From an uncultured Chloroflexales bacterium (GTDB taxonomy: Bacteria > Chloroflexota > Chloroflexia > Chloroflexales > Chloroflexaceae), in contig CALCJV010000073.1 of assembly GCA_937967405.1 (NCBI GenBank), positions 1 to 48,045 on the forward strand: a stretch of 48,045 nt of DNA. Direction: 5' to 3'. The notes below the pieces were generated by a model. The model searched no databases. It was not told the DNA's origin and saw only the letters and a program-made list of their open reading frames with translations. Below are positions 8,211 to 16,834 of the stretch, piece by piece. A program made the translations under genes and the position numbers. The stretch's first letter is position 1, and every line of letters begins with the position of its first letter.

Positions 8211-8756
8211 ATGTCACTTGGACAGAAGATTGCAAAGCTGCGCCAAGAGCGCGGGCTAACCCTCCAAGAAGTCTCTGATGGTTCAGGGTTAACCCCGTCC
8301 TTTCTCAGCCGCCTTGAGCGTGATAAAGTCAATATTTCGGTGGCCAATTTACGGAAACTTGCCTTGTTTTTCAATGTGCAAATGACGCACTTCTTTGAAG
8401 GTGAAGATAGCCAACAGGCTGGGCAGGTGGTGCGCCCCTCAGAACGGATCAAGCTCAGCCTCGATGACTCACCCGTGCAGGTGTATGCGCTGCTTCCGGC
8501 CAATGGTGATATGGATGCACGCCTGATCGAGGCGTTACCGGGCAGTGGGCAACAGGGCTTCTCCAGTCGTGGGCATCAGATGGTATACTTAATGCAGGGC
8601 ACGTTGCGCTATGTGCTTGGTGAGGAAGAATACGTGTTGCATGCGGGTGATACCCTCTATTATACGGATGAGATGGCCCTAAACTGGGAAAACATTGGCG
8701 AACAGCCTGCTCAGCTGTTAACGATTATCTCGACTAATGGACGTGATGAACGCTGA
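8211..8756 (+). CDS. XRE-family regulator with cupin sensor domain
   Basis: 181 residues. An N-terminal XRE/Cro helix-turn-helix (residues about 5-60; LTLQEVSDGSGLTPSFLSRL is the DNA-reading part) is joined to a C-terminal cupin_2 barrel (about 100-175; GHQMVYLMQGTLRYVLG and LHAGDTLYYTDEMALNWEN). Such proteins are usually small-molecule-responsive repressors or activators. Here the cupin metal-binding set appears incomplete, so it more likely binds a ligand than catalyses. It has a strong promoter of its own. Its stop overlaps the start of the AI-2E permease gene by 20 bp, so the permease is probably co-transcribed. The ligand is unknown. Confidence 0.9.
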   Translation: MSLGQKIAKLRQERGLTLQEVSDGSGLTPSFLSRLERDKVNISVANLRKLALFFNVQMTHFFEGEDSQQAGQVVRPSERIKLSLDDSPVQVYALLPANGDMDARLIEALPGSGQQGFSSRGHQMVYLMQGTLRYVLGEEEYVLHAGDTLYYTDEMALNWENIGEQPAQLLTIISTNGRDER

Positions 8757-10104
8757 GACGGAACCGATCCAGCCCGACCAACCGCCCCCTCCGACTCCGC
8801 CAAGTGCGGCGGGAGGTGCATCCCCCGCCGTGCCCCCTGCCGTGTCTGCCGCGAGCCAGCCCGATCTGTCGGAACGCAGCGTGTCGGAGACGTTCCGCAG
8901 CGACATTCCATGGCGGCGGCTGCTGCGCTGGGGCATGGTGGCAGCGGCTCTCTACATGATCGCTACGCTGTTGGTGCAGGCAGGCAATGCTTTGACTCCG
9001 TTCATCTTTGGGGTGGTTATCGCCTATTTAGTGCTCCCGATTGTGAATCGACTCAGTATCTTGATGCCCCGTTGGGGGGCGATTGGGCTAGTGTATCTGG
9101 TGGGCATTGCCTTGACGGTGCTCTCGATGACCTTCTTGATCCCCCCCCTCCTTGAGCAGACGCGCAATGCCTTTGTGCAGATTCGCCTGCCGAGTTTGCT
9201 GGAACTGGAAGCGCAAGCCCTCGCATTTTTTGAACTCTACAGCCAGTACATTCCGCCGGAGTTCCAGCGTGAGATTGAAACTACGCTCAACAACGTGTTG
9301 AACTCCATCCAGAACAATCTGACTTCGCTCGTGCAGCAAGGGGGTGGCTTTCTGTTCACGCAAGTACAGCAAGTCTTTAATACGCTGGCGTTCTTACTCG
9401 GTTTCATCATCATCCCGTTCTGGCTCTTTTATGTGCTGTATGACCAGCAGGCTGGGCTAGATGGTCTCAATCGCCTGATCCACCCGGCAGCCCGCAAGGA
9501 TTTTTGGGCTATCCTAACAATTACAGACCGCATTTTCAGCAACTACATTCGCGGGCAGCTGCTTCTTGGCTTTGTAGTTGGGCTGGCTTCGTTTGTCGGC
9601 TTGACGATCTTGAATATGTTCGGCTTCAATATTCCCTACACGCTGCTGCTGGCGGTGATCGCAGGTTTTACCGAACTGATCCCGCTGGTAGGTCCCGTAC
9701 TTGGTGCAATCCCAGCGATATTGGTTGCGCTCCTAACTGACTCGCCGACGGCTGCGCTTGCCGTACTTGCGCTCTACGTCGCTATCCAGCAGCTAGAGGC
9801 CCACCTGTTGATCCCGCGCATCATTGGTGAGAGTGTCGGTATTCATCCCGCCGTCTTGATGGTTGTGTTGGTGATTGCGGGACAGTCGGCGGGGCTGCTT
9901 GGTGTAATCCTTGCCGCACCGCTCGCCGCCGTAGCGCGGGATATTTTCCGCTATATCTACGGGCGTTTGGGCGATCCGCCGTTGCCAGCTGGGCAGTTAC
10001 CAGCGGGCTATGAGGATCAGCCCTCAGCCACCGTGCTGATGGTTGAGATGGTTCCCGCTAATGCTGATCCAGATGCTCCCCGCCAAGCATCGCCTGAAGC
10101 CTAG
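8737..10104 (+). CDS. AI-2E family (PerM-type) transporter
   Basis: 455 residues with about eight hydrophobic segments in the AI-2E/UPF0118 pattern. Conserved parts are TPFIFGVVIAYLVLPIVNRL, the amphipathic middle, and the family hallmark GFTELIPLVGPVLGAIPA followed by IPRIIGESVGIHPAVLMVVL. The N-terminal ~60 residues are a Pro/Ala-rich cytoplasmic extension and the C-terminal ~45 are also polar. Members export small molecules or act in Na+/H+ exchange; the quorum-signal role gave the name and is not general. The start is ATG 8737 or ATG 8746, both inside the regulator gene, indicating translational coupling. Confidence 0.9.
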   Translation: MDVMNAETEPIQPDQPPPPTPPSAAGGASPAVPPAVSAASQPDLSERSVSETFRSDIPWRRLLRWGMVAAALYMIATLLVQAGNALTPFIFGVVIAYLVLPIVNRLSILMPRWGAIGLVYLVGIALTVLSMTFLIPPLLEQTRNAFVQIRLPSLLELEAQALAFFELYSQYIPPEFQREIETTLNNVLNSIQNNLTSLVQQGGGFLFTQVQQVFNTLAFLLGFIIIPFWLFYVLYDQQAGLDGLNRLIHPAARKDFWAILTITDRIFSNYIRGQLLLGFVVGLASFVGLTILNMFGFNIPYTLLLAVIAGFTELIPLVGPVLGAIPAILVALLTDSPTAALAVLALYVAIQQLEAHLLIPRIIGESVGIHPAVLMVVLVIAGQSAGLLGVILAAPLAAVARDIFRYIYGRLGDPPLPAGQLPAGYEDQPSATVLMVEMVPANADPDAPRQASPEA

Positions 10105-10115
10105 TTCATCCCCCG

Positions 10116-11510
10116 ATGCTACACCTGCACTGCACCCCTGCCCAGCTTGAGCTAGCCCAGCTCACCACTCCGCAGGTTGCCTATGTCCTGCTGACAATCC
10201 AACCCGATCCGGACCCTCCCGCTGCCGCAGCGGCCTTGCGTGAGGCCTGCGCGTGGGTATTTCTGGTGGATGCGAGCCACTCGATGCAGATTCCGATTGT
10301 CACGGATGCGGTGTTTCGAGAGCTAGCCCGCAGCGGCACGGTGCATGAGACGCTGGTAGATGGGGTGGCGGTGTGGCAGTTCAGTGGAGCCGTGCCGGAA
10401 CATATCCGTGCGGCTAGCCCCACCGCGTTACGCTATGTGTATGATGCGTTGCACAGCGTCGTTGAGCATCTGCGCGGGCAGGATCAGTTTGCGTTGGTGG
10501 CGTGCGCCGAACGGGCTGAACTGCTTGTGCCCCTGCACACTGGCCGCGAACGGGAGCAGTTGCTGGCCCAGCTGGATGCCCTCAACACTACCGAACTCGG
10601 CGATGCTACCGAGTTAGCGGCGGGGTTGCAGCTGGCTCTTATGCATCTCCAGCGCGTGGCTGGGCCCTTTGCCCGACGGATTGTGCTGCTTACGGATGGC
10701 TTCACCCAAGATGCGGCGGCGTGCCTTGCGCTGGCACAGCGTGCCGCGCAGGAACAGGTGGCGGTGAGTACGTTGGGCTTGGGCGGCGATTTTCAAGAGG
10801 AGTTGCTCACCGCGCTGGCTGACAGCAGTGGCGGGCGGGCGACTATGGTTCGTGATGCTGAGCAGATCGGGGCGGCGGTGGCAGCCGAGTTTGCGGCGGC
10901 GCGGTTTGCGCTTGCGCCCACCGTGCGGCTCATGCTGCACCTCAGTCAAGGCGTGCAGGTGCGCCACATCACGCGCATTGCGCCAGAGTTGACGCTGCTC
11001 ACGCCGCAGCACAGCAGCGATGGGCGGCACGTGGTGGTGGCGGCGGGCGATGTGGGGCAGGATGGTAGGCTCACGCTGCTGCTCGAACTGCTGGTGCCGC
11101 CTGCGCCGCGTGCCGCCCCCGCTGAGCAACGGCGGGTGCGCCTCGCTCAGGTGCGGGTGCAGGGCGCGGGCAATCTTGCTCCGGCCAGTGCCGATCTAAT
11201 TGCCCGCTATACCGCCCATGCGGCCCCGCTTGCGCCGCCCGTGCAAGCCGCTGTCGCGCAGGCGAGTACCGCCCGCCTGCTCCAACGTGCGCTTACGCTT
11301 GCACGGCAAGGCAAAGCGGGCGAGGCTGGCAGCTTGCTCCACACTGCGGCCACACGCCTGCGTGAACAGGGCAAGCATACCCTTGCCGATACGGTGCAGC
11401 GCGAGGCAGCCACGCTGCTCCAGACCGGCAAGACGACGCGCTTGGGAGCCAAGGAATTGGCTTACGCTACCCGCCGCTTGGGAGGTGGGGAGGGGGTGTG
11501 GTATTATTAG
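10116..11510 (+). CDS. VWA-domain protein
   Basis: 464 residues. A von Willebrand factor A domain spans about 45-250: the MIDAS metal site begins with VDASHS (D52, S54, S56), a conserved Thr lies near ELGDATELAAGLQLAL, and VLLTDGFTQD supplies the distal Asp. The C-terminal half is Ala/Arg-rich and ends in a helical TPR-like region (ALTLARQGKAGEAGSLLHTAATRLREQG). No signal peptide or membrane segment is visible, so it is probably cytoplasmic. The gene follows the AI-2E permease by 11 bp. VWA proteins act as metal-dependent protein-interaction platforms; its partner is unknown, possibly the downstream ATPase, though that has its own promoter. Confidence 0.85.
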   Translation: MLHLHCTPAQLELAQLTTPQVAYVLLTIQPDPDPPAAAAALREACAWVFLVDASHSMQIPIVTDAVFRELARSGTVHETLVDGVAVWQFSGAVPEHIRAASPTALRYVYDALHSVVEHLRGQDQFALVACAERAELLVPLHTGREREQLLAQLDALNTTELGDATELAAGLQLALMHLQRVAGPFARRIVLLTDGFTQDAAACLALAQRAAQEQVAVSTLGLGGDFQEELLTALADSSGGRATMVRDAEQIGAAVAAEFAAARFALAPTVRLMLHLSQGVQVRHITRIAPELTLLTPQHSSDGRHVVVAAGDVGQDGRLTLLLELLVPPAPRAAPAEQRRVRLAQVRVQGAGNLAPASADLIARYTAHAAPLAPPVQAAVAQASTARLLQRALTLARQGKAGEAGSLLHTAATRLREQGKHTLADTVQREAATLLQTGKTTRLGAKELAYATRRLGGGEGVWYY

Positions 11511-11523
11511 GCGGTGTGGGCTG

Positions 11524-11532
11524 TGGTATAGT
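11524..11532 (+). promoter_or_regulatory. Extended -10 promoter before the AAA ATPase
   Basis: TGGTATAGT lies 13 bases after the VWA stop and 28 bases before the ATG at 11561. It suggests the ATPase-PIN pair is transcribed independently of the VWA gene. Confidence 0.55.
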
Positions 11533-11560
11533 TACGCCTCCATTGAAAAGCCTGACCGAA

Positions 11561-12895
11561 ATGCTAACCCAAATGTTAAAAGCGATTACCATTAAGGATT
11601 TTAAAAGCTACCGCGAGGCAACCCTGCCGCTTGCCCCCCTGACGATGCTAATCGGAGCGAATGCTTCCGGCAAGAGCAATGCGATTGAAGCGGTGCGTCT
11701 GCTGGCGTGGCTGGCACGCGGGCAACGCCTGAGCGAATTACGGCGCGAACTGCCCGCTGGAGTGCGTGGGCGGGTGACTGATCTGCCCTACCACACCGAG
11801 TCGTCCTTTACGCTTGGCTGCCAGCTTGTGTCGGATGGTACACCAGATGATCCCATTAAGGGTTGGGACAACCTTCAGATCACGATTGCGGTGCGCGACG
11901 CGGATGTGTATCTCCAAGCTGAGCAAATCACGAGTACTGATCAGCGTGACAGAGCAGGGGAACTGTACCGTATCGAAGCAGAACCACGCGAACGTAGCTT
12001 GACGCGACGGGTTTTCTACAACACATTTCAGCGTGGGCGACGGCGAGCAATCCCCGTATCTGATCAGCAGGCGATCTTTACCCAATTGATGACTCCCGCC
12101 CGCTTTCGGGATAGCCACACCCAAGCGCAGGAGATTATCCCGCAGGTGGCTTCAGCCTACCAGCAGCTATTAACACAGATTGTGTTCCTTGATCCCCAAC
12201 CAGCCAAGATGCGCGGCTACAGCTTCAAGGTGGATACCACGCTAGGTAGCGATGGGGCAAACGTATCAAGTGTCCTGTATCAGCTGGTGCAGTCCAAGCA
12301 AGAGTCGGCGATCCTCGCGTTCATTCAGGCATTGCCAGAGCAACAGATCAGTGCCATCACCTTTATCGAGACTCCGCGCCAAGAGGTGATGCTGCAACTG
12401 ACGGAGACGTTTGGCGGTCAGGCACAGGTGCGTGATGCCGCCGTGCTTTCCGATGGCACACTGCGCGTGCTGGCTGTGGCGGCGGCCCTCCTGACTGCAC
12501 CTGTCGGTGCGCTCGTTGTGATCGAGGAGCTAGACAATGGCGTGCATCCTAGTCGGGCACGCCAGCTTTTGGAGAATATCCAGCAGGTTGCCCAAGCGCG
12601 GCAGCTGCGCGTCCTGCTCACCACCCACAATCCGGCCCTGCTCGATGCGTTGCCCCTCGATACCATTGGCGATGTGGTCTATTGCTACCGCGACCCCGCA
12701 ACTGGCGCAAGCTGCCTGACGCGCCTTGCCGAACTGCACCGTTACCCTGAACTGATTGCACAGGGTCCACTCGGTGAGCTTGTGACACATGGTATGCTCG
12801 AACAGAGCGTACAGCAGCCGATCTCGGATGATGACGTACTGAAACGCAATAGGGCGTGGCTTATGCAGTTGCAGGAAAGCAGCATCGAACTGTGA
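11561..12895 (+). CDS. AAA (RecF/OLD-like AAA_21) ATPase
   Basis: 444 residues from ATG 11561 (ATG 11573 is an alternative). The protein begins with the ABC/SMC-type strand KAITIKDFKSYREATLPL and Walker A GANASGKSN (32-40). An ABC-like signature is LSDGTLRVLAVAAALL (about 295-310), with Walker B and D-loop VVIEELDNGVHPSRA (about 318-332) and the His-switch LLTTHNPALLDALP. This is the compact ATPase seen in DNA-repair and anti-phage ATPase/effector pairs (AAA_15/AAA_21). No TOPRIM domain is fused. Its TGA is overlapped by the GTG of the PIN gene (GTGA at 12892-12895), so the two products are made together and probably form a complex. Confidence 0.85.
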   Translation: MLTQMLKAITIKDFKSYREATLPLAPLTMLIGANASGKSNAIEAVRLLAWLARGQRLSELRRELPAGVRGRVTDLPYHTESSFTLGCQLVSDGTPDDPIKGWDNLQITIAVRDADVYLQAEQITSTDQRDRAGELYRIEAEPRERSLTRRVFYNTFQRGRRRAIPVSDQQAIFTQLMTPARFRDSHTQAQEIIPQVASAYQQLLTQIVFLDPQPAKMRGYSFKVDTTLGSDGANVSSVLYQLVQSKQESAILAFIQALPEQQISAITFIETPRQEVMLQLTETFGGQAQVRDAAVLSDGTLRVLAVAAALLTAPVGALVVIEELDNGVHPSRARQLLENIQQVAQARQLRVLLTTHNPALLDALPLDTIGDVVYCYRDPATGASCLTRLAELHRYPELIAQGPLGELVTHGMLEQSVQQPISDDDVLKRNRAWLMQLQESSIEL

Positions 12896-13341
12896 CGATT
12901 ATATTGATTGATACGAGCATCTTCTGCAATGTGCTGAACATCCCCAACCGCAACCAAGATCGCACCGCAGTGCTACACAGATTAGCGGAGTATCTTGACC
13001 CTCAGTCCGGTTGCACGCTGCTCTTACCCCTTGCGACAATTATTGAGACTGGCAACCACATTGCCCAACAACCAGATCGCTTCCGCGTTGCCAATCGGTT
13101 TGTGGAGCAAGTGCGTCAAGCCCTCGCGGGTGAATCGCCCTTTGTCGCCACACCCGCGCTAGATCGGGATACGCTTGAGAGCCTGCTCGACCAGTTCCCA
13201 GACTTTGCCAAACGTGGGATCGGGTTGGGTGATTGCGCGATCATTGCCGAATTTGAGCGGCAGTGCCAGCTGCACCCACAAAAGCGCATTGTGATCTGGA
13301 GCCTCGATCAGCACCTCAGCAGCTACGCCCGCGAGCCGTAG
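12892..13341 (+). CDS. PIN-like nuclease partner of the AAA ATPase
   Basis: 149 residues from GTG 12892. This start was chosen because it overlaps the ATPase stop and gives the typical PIN beginning TIILIDTSIFCNVL. Four acidic residues are in PIN order: D7 (LIDTS), E52 (TIIETGN), D114 (GLGDCAII) and D139 (WSLDQHL), consistent with a metal-dependent RNase. PIN proteins often act as toxins on tRNA, rRNA or mRNA, normally beside a small antitoxin. Here no antitoxin gene is seen; the neighbour is instead an ATPase that could control it. The assignment rests on motif spacing and would be confirmed by structure prediction. Confidence 0.75.
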   Translation: MTIILIDTSIFCNVLNIPNRNQDRTAVLHRLAEYLDPQSGCTLLLPLATIIETGNHIAQQPDRFRVANRFVEQVRQALAGESPFVATPALDRDTLESLLDQFPDFAKRGIGLGDCAIIAEFERQCQLHPQKRIVIWSLDQHLSSYAREP

Positions 13342-13389
13342 CCGAATTTCCTCCGCTCGCCCCCGAAATGTTGCACCGGAGAGCGAAAA

Positions 13390-13395
13390 TATAGT
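13390..13395 (+). promoter_or_regulatory. -10 box before the DUF2207 gene
   Basis: TATAGT preceded by an A-rich run, 42 bases before the ATG at 13438. TTGCAC at 13371 is too close (13-base spacer) to be a good -35. Confidence 0.45.
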
Positions 13396-13437
13396 ACACT
13401 TAGGGTGAATGTTCCTTGCAACATAGGAGTATGCCTC

Positions 13438-15351
13438 ATGCGAGCAACAATCCGACTGCTATGGCGACACGGGTGGCTTGCCATTCTGTTCGCCCTAACG
13501 CTGATGAGTATCAGCGTGCTGCCTGCCCCTAGCCACGCCCAAAGCCGCTCGGTAGTGGTGGATCGGCGCGACGGCGTAATCACGATCCAGCCGAATGGCA
13601 ATGTCGAATTTGTTGAGACGTGGCAGGTGCGCTTCATTAGTGGGCCCTTCCGCTTTGCCTTCCGTGAGATACCGCTCAACCGCGCTACGGGCATCGGCGG
13701 CTGGCAAGTCAGTGAGGCGGGCGTGCCGCTACAATCCGCCCAAAGCGGCGAACAGCCGGGCACATTCGTCACGACGAGTTCGGGCAATGGCGAGAAGGTG
13801 ACGTGGTACTTCCGTAGTCCGGCCAGCAACGAAACGCGCACCTTTATGCTGCGCTACGTGGTTGCGGGCGCGTTGCGAATTTACAAAGGCGGCGATCAGT
13901 TCTTCTGGAAATTCATTGAGCAGGATCGGGAGTATCCCATCCGCGCTGCACAGGTGCGGGTGCTGCTGCCGCAAAACTTCAGTCGAACCGATTTGCTGGC
14001 GGGAACCTACTTCAACGGACAGCCGGTGCGAAACCAAGAGATCATAGATGGACGCACGGTGCTATTCACCGGTGGCCCCTTCGATCCCGGTGACGAATGG
14101 GAAGTGCGCGTGCAGTTCCCGCACGGGGTTGTCACCGCAACGCCCCCACCATGGCAGATGTGGGATGACCTTGCGCCCGCCCTCAATCTGGGCGCACTCG
14201 CGGCAGCCGCGCTGATGCTGCTCGGTGGGGGCGGGGGCTTGTACCTGCTGTGGGATTTTCTCGGCAAAGATCCGCGTGTGCCCGCCGTTGCCGCCACCTT
14301 CGATGCGCCGCCGGATATTCCACCGGCTGTTGCAGGTACATTGATTGATAATCGAGCGGACTTACGCGACATCATTGCTACGATTGTGGATATGGCACGG
14401 CGTGGCATTCTGCGAATCGAAGAGGTCGGGCTATCAGACTTCCGGTTTGTGATTGAGAATGCTGACCCAGCCCTGCTGAATGCGTATGAGCAGGTTCTGA
14501 TTGAGCGTATGTTTGGCTTGCGCGGCAATACCTGCGAACTCTCCGAGCTACGCGATTCGTTCTATGTGCATGTGGCTGACATTCAACAGGCGATCTATGA
14601 TGATTGTGTCGCACGCGGGCTGTTCTCCAGTAACCCAGACAATACGCGCATGCTGTATCTGGGCTTGGGCGCGGGATTGCTTGTGATCGCGGGTGTTTGT
14701 GGTGTTGGCACGTTCGTGTTTGCGCTAGGCACTGTGCCGGCCCTCCTCGCCATTCCGGTCGTGTTGGGGCTGCTGGCCCTTGCCCTGATGGCCATGAGCA
14801 ATCTGATGACACGCAAGACGGTCAAGGGTGCACAGCAATTGGCTGCGGTAAAAGCCTTCAAACGCTATCTCGAACAGATCCAGAAGTATTTGAACACGCC
14901 CGAAGCTAAAGCTCGCTTCGATAGCTACCTGCCGTTTGCGATAGTCTTCGGGATTGAGCAGAAGTTGGTGCAAGATTTCGCCAGTATAGGTGCCCCTGCG
15001 CCGGACTGGTATGAGTCGCAAGATGGTCGCCGGAAGGACGAATGGGACGATGACGATTATGACGACGATGACAGTGATGTCTGGGTCAGCACGGGCGGCA
15101 TTGGCGGCGTTGGCGGCGTTGGCGGCGTTGGCGGCGTTGGTAGTATGCCTTCACTGGATACGATGGCTGGCAGCATGGCTGGTGGCTTGAACAGTATCAG
15201 TACTGGGCTGATTAGTATGCTCAATGAAACATCGTCCGCCTTCGTTAGCACGCCCGCGCCCGAAATCTCCTCGAGCGGTGGTGGTTGGGATTGGTCAGGT
15301 GGCGGTGATGGCGGCGACGGTGGTGGTGGCGGGTCGAGTGGCTTCGACTAA
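13438..15351 (+). CDS. DUF2207 membrane protein with Gly-rich tail
   Basis: 637 residues from ATG 13438, with AGGAGT 8 bases upstream. A signal peptide (LAILFALTLMSISVLPAPSHA) leads to an extracytoplasmic beta-rich DUF2207 domain (about 35-230) with FVETWQVRF and FRFAFREIPLNRA. A membrane helix follows (LGALAAAALMLLGGGGGLYL), then a cytoplasmic winged-helix-like part (DLRDIIATIVDMARRGILRIEE), a second pair of helices (about 400-450), and a tail with an acidic DDDDYDDDDSD run, GGV repeats and a Gly-rich end. This is the usual layout of the family. In Bacillus, YdjH of this family anchors an SPFH/PspA membrane-stress complex; the SPFH gene three positions downstream fits that. Confidence 0.85.
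   Translation: MRATIRLLWRHGWLAILFALTLMSISVLPAPSHAQSRSVVVDRRDGVITIQPNGNVEFVETWQVRFISGPFRFAFREIPLNRATGIGGWQVSEAGVPLQSAQSGEQPGTFVTTSSGNGEKVTWYFRSPASNETRTFMLRYVVAGALRIYKGGDQFFWKFIEQDREYPIRAAQVRVLLPQNFSRTDLLAGTYFNGQPVRNQEIIDGRTVLFTGGPFDPGDEWEVRVQFPHGVVTATPPPWQMWDDLAPALNLGALAAAALMLLGGGGGLYLLWDFLGKDPRVPAVAATFDAPPDIPPAVAGTLIDNRADLRDIIATIVDMARRGILRIEEVGLSDFRFVIENADPALLNAYEQVLIERMFGLRGNTCELSELRDSFYVHVADIQQAIYDDCVARGLFSSNPDNTRMLYLGLGAGLLVIAGVCGVGTFVFALGTVPALLAIPVVLGLLALALMAMSNLMTRKTVKGAQQLAAVKAFKRYLEQIQKYLNTPEAKARFDSYLPFAIVFGIEQKLVQDFASIGAPAPDWYESQDGRRKDEWDDDDYDDDDSDVWVSTGGIGGVGGVGGVGGVGSMPSLDTMAGSMAGGLNSISTGLISMLNETSSAFVSTPAPEISSSGGGWDWSGGGDGGDGGGGGSSGFD
15094..15138 (+). repeat. Five tandem 9-bp units in the DUF2207 gene
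   Basis: Five in-frame copies of GGCGGCGTT (the first reads GGCGGCATT), encoding GGI then four GGV units. It is an in-frame minisatellite likely to vary in copy number between strains without changing frame. Confidence 0.85.
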
Positions 15352-15369
15352 GCAAGGGAGTGCGACAGC

Positions 15370-15903
15370 ATGGGCAGTAGCAAAACGGCAGGCATGGTCT
15401 TGATTGGGGTTGGGGGGCTGATCTTTATTGCGGCGGGCGGGTTTATGCTGGCTTCGGTGAGCGGTGGCGGCTTGACGTTGCCGGGCGCGGTACTGGGAGT
15501 TGTGCTGTTTGGCTTGCTGCCGTTGCTCGCACTTGGTGGCATTGGGATTATGCTGCTGGTGCGGGGCAAGGTCGAAGAAGCTGATATGGCTATTGTGCGC
15601 CAGCAAGAACAGTTGCTCGGCATGATCCAAGCGAAGGGGCAGGTTTCGCTCACCGAAGTTATGTTGCGCCTGAAGCTGAGCCGCGAAGAGCTAGAGCAGA
15701 TGATCTACCAGCTGGTGAATATGGGCATCTTTTCGGGCTATATAGATTGGAGCAAGCAGATGCTCTACTCGGCTGAGGCGAGCAAGCTCAATTCGCCGAT
15801 CTGTCCCAATTGCGGTGGCGAACGGCAAGTGGTGGGCAAGGGCCTTGTCAAGTGCCCCTATTGCGGCGCATCCCTGTTCATTCGAGAGACGGGGGCAGCT
15901 TGA
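15370..15903 (+). CDS. Membrane protein with winged-helix and zinc ribbon
   Basis: 177 residues. Two N-terminal hydrophobic helices (about 8-30 and 38-62) are followed by a cytoplasmic region: QLLGMIQAKGQVSLTEVMLRLKLSREELEQMIYQL reads as a PCI/winged-helix-like unit, and the end CPNCGGERQVVGKGLVKCPYCG is a four-Cys zinc ribbon. It starts 18 bp after the DUF2207 stop with GGGAG upstream, so the two are co-translated. In Bacillus the corresponding operon encodes YdjG, a zinc-ribbon membrane protein working with the DUF2207 protein; here the order (membrane first, ribbon last) is reversed. The function is inferred from context only. Confidence 0.7.
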   Translation: MGSSKTAGMVLIGVGGLIFIAAGGFMLASVSGGGLTLPGAVLGVVLFGLLPLLALGGIGIMLLVRGKVEEADMAIVRQQEQLLGMIQAKGQVSLTEVMLRLKLSREELEQMIYQLVNMGIFSGYIDWSKQMLYSAEASKLNSPICPNCGGERQVVGKGLVKCPYCGASLFIRETGAA

Positions 15904-16052
15904 GCTGGTGCTCACAGGTACATGCTGGTTGCAACTCTGCCGCTGTGCAGCACGTATTCGTTGGCATACGGCAACTTGTAGCAATGGGCAATACGACCGT
16001 GTCCGTGCTTAACATGTAAGACCAAAACGGTGATAACAGGAGGTATACAGCG

Positions 16053-16790
16053 ATGGAACAATGGATTCACAATCTGCAACGGATGCTCCCGGGCTATAAG
16101 GGCTACGAAGCCCACGAGACGCGCCGCGATGCGGACAAGATGCTGCGGGTACAGGTTGCCAAGCAGTTCCGCGATCAGCAGAGCGATCTGAATCGGCTGA
16201 TCCAAGAGATGACGAGAGGCGGCGGCTTGCGCTACCTCGATAATCTAGATCGGGTGAGCACGGGCATTGATCGCTTTGTAGTCAAGCTAGAGACTGCGCC
16301 GCGGGGCTATGCGGGCTGGTTTGAGGTGATTACGATTAATGAGACCGATCTAGACCTGCTCTACCAATTCGATCTTCAGTTGGCTAACAATGTTGGCTTG
16401 CTGGCTGAGCGGATCAACTTCGTTCGCAACCAGATGCAGGAGCAGGGGGATGTTGCGGCCGCAATTGCCGAGTTGCAGAGCTTTGTGGATACGATGAATC
16501 GCCAGCTCGATGCGCGTACCGCCTTTACCGCCGAAGGCAAACGCCCCGACACCCCCCCAATGGCCGAGCTTGGCCTTGGGGCGGGCGCAGCAGGTGCGGC
16601 AGCTATCCCGCCCGTGACTCCGCCCGCGGCTGAGCCGCCCTTAGCGGCTGGTCCAGAGGGTGAAGCCATCCCCGCCGAAGGACATACCGTTCGACTCGAG
16701 CAAAGTGCCATCCCCGGCGAAACCTATGATGTGCCCGACGATCCGCCGAGCAGCTTTGAAACGCCGGATGCTCCAACCGACAAGCCGTAA
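16053..16790 (+). CDS. Helical protein of unknown function, SPFH-associated
   Basis: 245 residues with an excellent AGGAGG site before the ATG. Residues 1-165 are mostly charged and helical (RRDADKMLRVQVAKQFRDQQ, AERINFVRNQMQEQGD) with one likely beta segment (RFVVKLETAPRGYAGWFEV). Residues 165-245 are a Pro/Ala/Glu-rich, probably disordered tail. There is no signal peptide or membrane helix. I do not recognise the family. It lies between the DUF2207/zinc-ribbon pair and the SPFH gene (44 bp upstream of the latter), a place occupied in comparable operons by PspA-like coiled-coil proteins, so it may be a peripheral membrane partner of the SPFH protein. Confidence 0.7.
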   Translation: MEQWIHNLQRMLPGYKGYEAHETRRDADKMLRVQVAKQFRDQQSDLNRLIQEMTRGGGLRYLDNLDRVSTGIDRFVVKLETAPRGYAGWFEVITINETDLDLLYQFDLQLANNVGLLAERINFVRNQMQEQGDVAAAIAELQSFVDTMNRQLDARTAFTAEGKRPDTPPMAELGLGAGAAGAAAIPPVTPPAAEPPLAAGPEGEAIPAEGHTVRLEQSAIPGETYDVPDDPPSSFETPDAPTDKP

Positions 16791-16834
16791 AGAGTTGTTG
16801 CTGTTTACCCGACACAAGAAAGGAACCTACACGT

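Noticed and set aside
15094-15138. Tandem 9-bp units considered as a CRISPR-like array
   Set aside because: They are contiguous, in frame, without spacers, and encode Gly-Gly-Val in the DUF2207 protein.
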